The position numbers and the translations under genes are program-made. DNA of 52,989 nucleotides from Caldifarciminota bacterium (lineage in GTDB: Bacteria > Hydrothermota > Hydrothermia > WGAB01), in assembly GCA_015490555.1 (NCBI GenBank), contig WFXO01000044.1, positions 1 through 52,989 on the forward strand, written 5' to 3'. Positions 51,866 through 52,989 of the stretch are shown here, in pieces (the stretch's first letter is position 1; every line of letters begins with the position of its first letter). Below the pieces are notes generated by a model. It saw only the letters and a list, made by a program, of their open reading frames with translations. It did no database searches and was not told the DNA's origin.

Positions 51866-52989
51866 ACGCGCCTCCCTTCGGAAAAGGCCGTTGGATCTCG
51901 TCGAAGGCCCCCGGGACGGCCATCGACATCGACCCACAAAATGTTGCGATGATCAAAGGGGTTCTCCACACGGAAATGGAAGAGCAGGTTTCGCCACCGA
52001 TAGCCTGCCCGCAGGGTCAACTGGTAGTTCGGGGGAAGACGCTTGGAATTAGGGGGACCCCCTCGGGGGGAATACGGGAACCCACTGCCCCACTGGAAAC
52101 TCAAAGCCACATACCGATCCTTCGGATCTCCCAAAATGCCCTCAAAAGCGAGGGTATGCCGTTGATCCCAGCTCAAAGGGTACCGGACATCCGGCTCGAT
52201 CACCACCCCTTCCACTGCCTCTATGCGGTTCTCCAGCCAGGTCCCATAGGTCCCCATCGCCTTCATCAGGGTATAAGACAGGGTCCACTGGAACCCTGGG
52301 CGGTAGCCCTCCCACGCACACTCAAATCCCACTGAGACCGCCTCCCCGATGTCTTCGTATACGGTGAACCCCGTCGCCAGGTCCGTAAATGAGGAGGTGT
52401 CCGGGATGATCCGCAAGGCGTCTACCAGGTGGTCAGACTCTCGATAAAACACATTCAGACTGATGTTCTCATCGGGTCGAGGCAACAGGATGACGGAGTA
52501 CTCGTAGAGACGGGTCCGGGAGGGCTTTAAATCCGGATTGCCCACCAGGGGCATATAACCCCGATGGAAGTTGTAAAAGGGATTGCTGTACAGGTACTGA
52601 AATTCCGGGATCTGGAAGTACTCTCCGTAGTTAAATCGGATGATCACATTCTTTGCGCGGTGGGAGATCCCGATCCGGGGGCTCCACTGTGCTTTCGGGC
52701 TTGCCGGGACACTGTCCTGCGGTTCATACACCCAGTCCGGGGGCGGCCACTCATGCGGGATTTCCACCGCAGGTCGGTAACTCCGAGGATCAAACCGGTC
52801 ATACCGAAGCCCAAAATGCACAAGATCAGGCCCGTTTTTGAACTTCCACGAGAAGAAAAGGGCCTGGGACCATGGACGGTAATGGTATCGGTTGAGATAG
52901 GTCAGAAAGGCCAGGAAATTGTACCCCTCAATGTAGTCGGGATAGAGTTGGACTTCCCGGACATAGAGGTCGTATCGGTTGATTTCCGC
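51838..52989 (-). CDS. TonB-dependent receptor, C-terminal part (cut by window edge)
   Basis: The frame is open to the right edge, so the N-terminus with plug domain is missing and about 383 codons are seen. The remaining sequence alternates strands typical of a 22-strand barrel: AQWSPRIGISHR, FNYGEYFQIPEFQYLY, PLVGNPDLKPSRTRLYEYSV and ending RVWFEATVYF with a terminal Phe. These match the TonB-dependent/SusC-like receptor barrel. It imports a substrate (siderophore, glycan or other) across the outer membrane; nothing shows which. The regulatory-like lipoprotein gene follows with a 28-base overlap. Confidence 0.92.
   Translation of the reverse strand, partial: AEINRYDLYVREVQLYPDYIEGYNFLAFLTYLNRYHYRPWSQALFFSWKFKNGPDLVHFGLRYDRFDPRSYRPAVEIPHEWPPPDWVYEPQDSVPASPKAQWSPRIGISHRAKNVIIRFNYGEYFQIPEFQYLYSNPFYNFHRGYMPLVGNPDLKPSRTRLYEYSVILLPRPDENISLNVFYRESDHLVDALRIIPDTSSFTDLATGFTVYEDIGEAVSVGFECAWEGYRPGFQWTLSYTLMKAMGTYGTWLENRIEAVEGVVIEPDVRYPLSWDQRHTLAFEGILGDPKDRYVALSFQWGSGFPYSPRGGPPNSKRLPPNYQLTLRAGYRWRNLLFHFRVENPFDHRNILWVDVDGRPGGLRRDPTAFSEGRRVWFEATVYF

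Noticed and set aside
1-52989. tRNA, rRNA, CRISPR, insertion sequence or prophage
   Set aside because: No cloverleaf-like arms in the few gaps, no repeated spacer pattern, no transposase or integrase, and no long direct repeats were seen.

Overview
This window comes from a compact bacterial chromosome, about 55% GC by eye, with a Gram-negative (diderm) envelope. The phylogenetic pointers are a SprA-type giant outer-membrane protein, a GldA/GldF/GldG-like ABC module with a DUF4340 partner, a TonB-dependent receptor, an LptF/LptG-type permease and KdsA. Together they suggest an uncultivated lineage of the FCB superphylum (Bacteroidota and relatives). Proteins are rich in Glu, Lys, Arg and Pro and intergenic spaces are very small, which would fit a thermophile. 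I cannot name the phylum from sequence alone. I saw no tRNA, rRNA, CRISPR array, insertion sequence or prophage.

Layout. 1-6.2 kb: two TPR proteins around an unknown protein, three MFS transporters and a zinc-ribbon protein. 6.3-14.5 kb: DUF2905 protein and LptF/LptG permease, an AddB-AddA nuclease-helicase pair, and a PLP-dependent class V aminotransferase interrupted by an in-frame TAA. 14.5-18.7 kb: trxB, rnr, a small secreted protein and a short, perhaps truncated, outer-membrane-like protein. 18.7-25.3 kb: a tightly coupled operon of Gld-like ABC ATPase, permease, GldG-like protein, DUF4340 protein, small Ig-like protein, kdsA and cinA. 25.3-32.6 kb: a DUF2279-like protein, the only gap over 300 bases, an ABC-F ATPase, an aldo/keto reductase and a 1,077-codon DUF4175-like coiled-coil membrane protein. 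32.6-38.2 kb, minus strand: two S9 serine peptidases around a small redox group (AhpD-like, frameshifted membrane protein, DsrE-like), plus a 49-residue SPW-type membrane protein. 38.3-42.7 kb, minus strand: isoprenyl diphosphate synthase, divergent PAP2 protein, site-2 protease, fabH, NDUFA9-like protein and HD protein. 42.8-51.4 kb: sprA, a ComEA-like protein, nagB and recJ. 51.4 kb to the end, minus strand: a lipoprotein with a carboxypeptidase-regulatory-like domain and the C-terminal part of a TonB-dependent receptor.

Most genes in operons overlap by 4 bases (ATGA, TTGA and perhaps CTGA), and three convergent gene pairs share a 4-base TTAA or CTAA that holds both stop codons. Functionally the window is dominated by envelope biogenesis (LPS, isoprenoids, fatty acids, outer-membrane proteins, secretion), DNA recombination (AddAB, RecJ) and redox or peptide turnover.

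The most striking general signal is a set of at least seven transcription units whose sigma70-like -10 box sits only 6-9 bases before the start codon, usually with a TTGNNN box 16-17 bases further upstream. These look like leaderless mRNAs, and they coexist with genes that have strong Shine-Dalgarno sites. Several genes also look broken or have irregular starts: the aminotransferase, the membrane protein at 35 kb, the short outer-membrane-like protein, and recJ with no canonical codon at its expected start. Whether these are biology or assembly error cannot be decided from the sequence alone.
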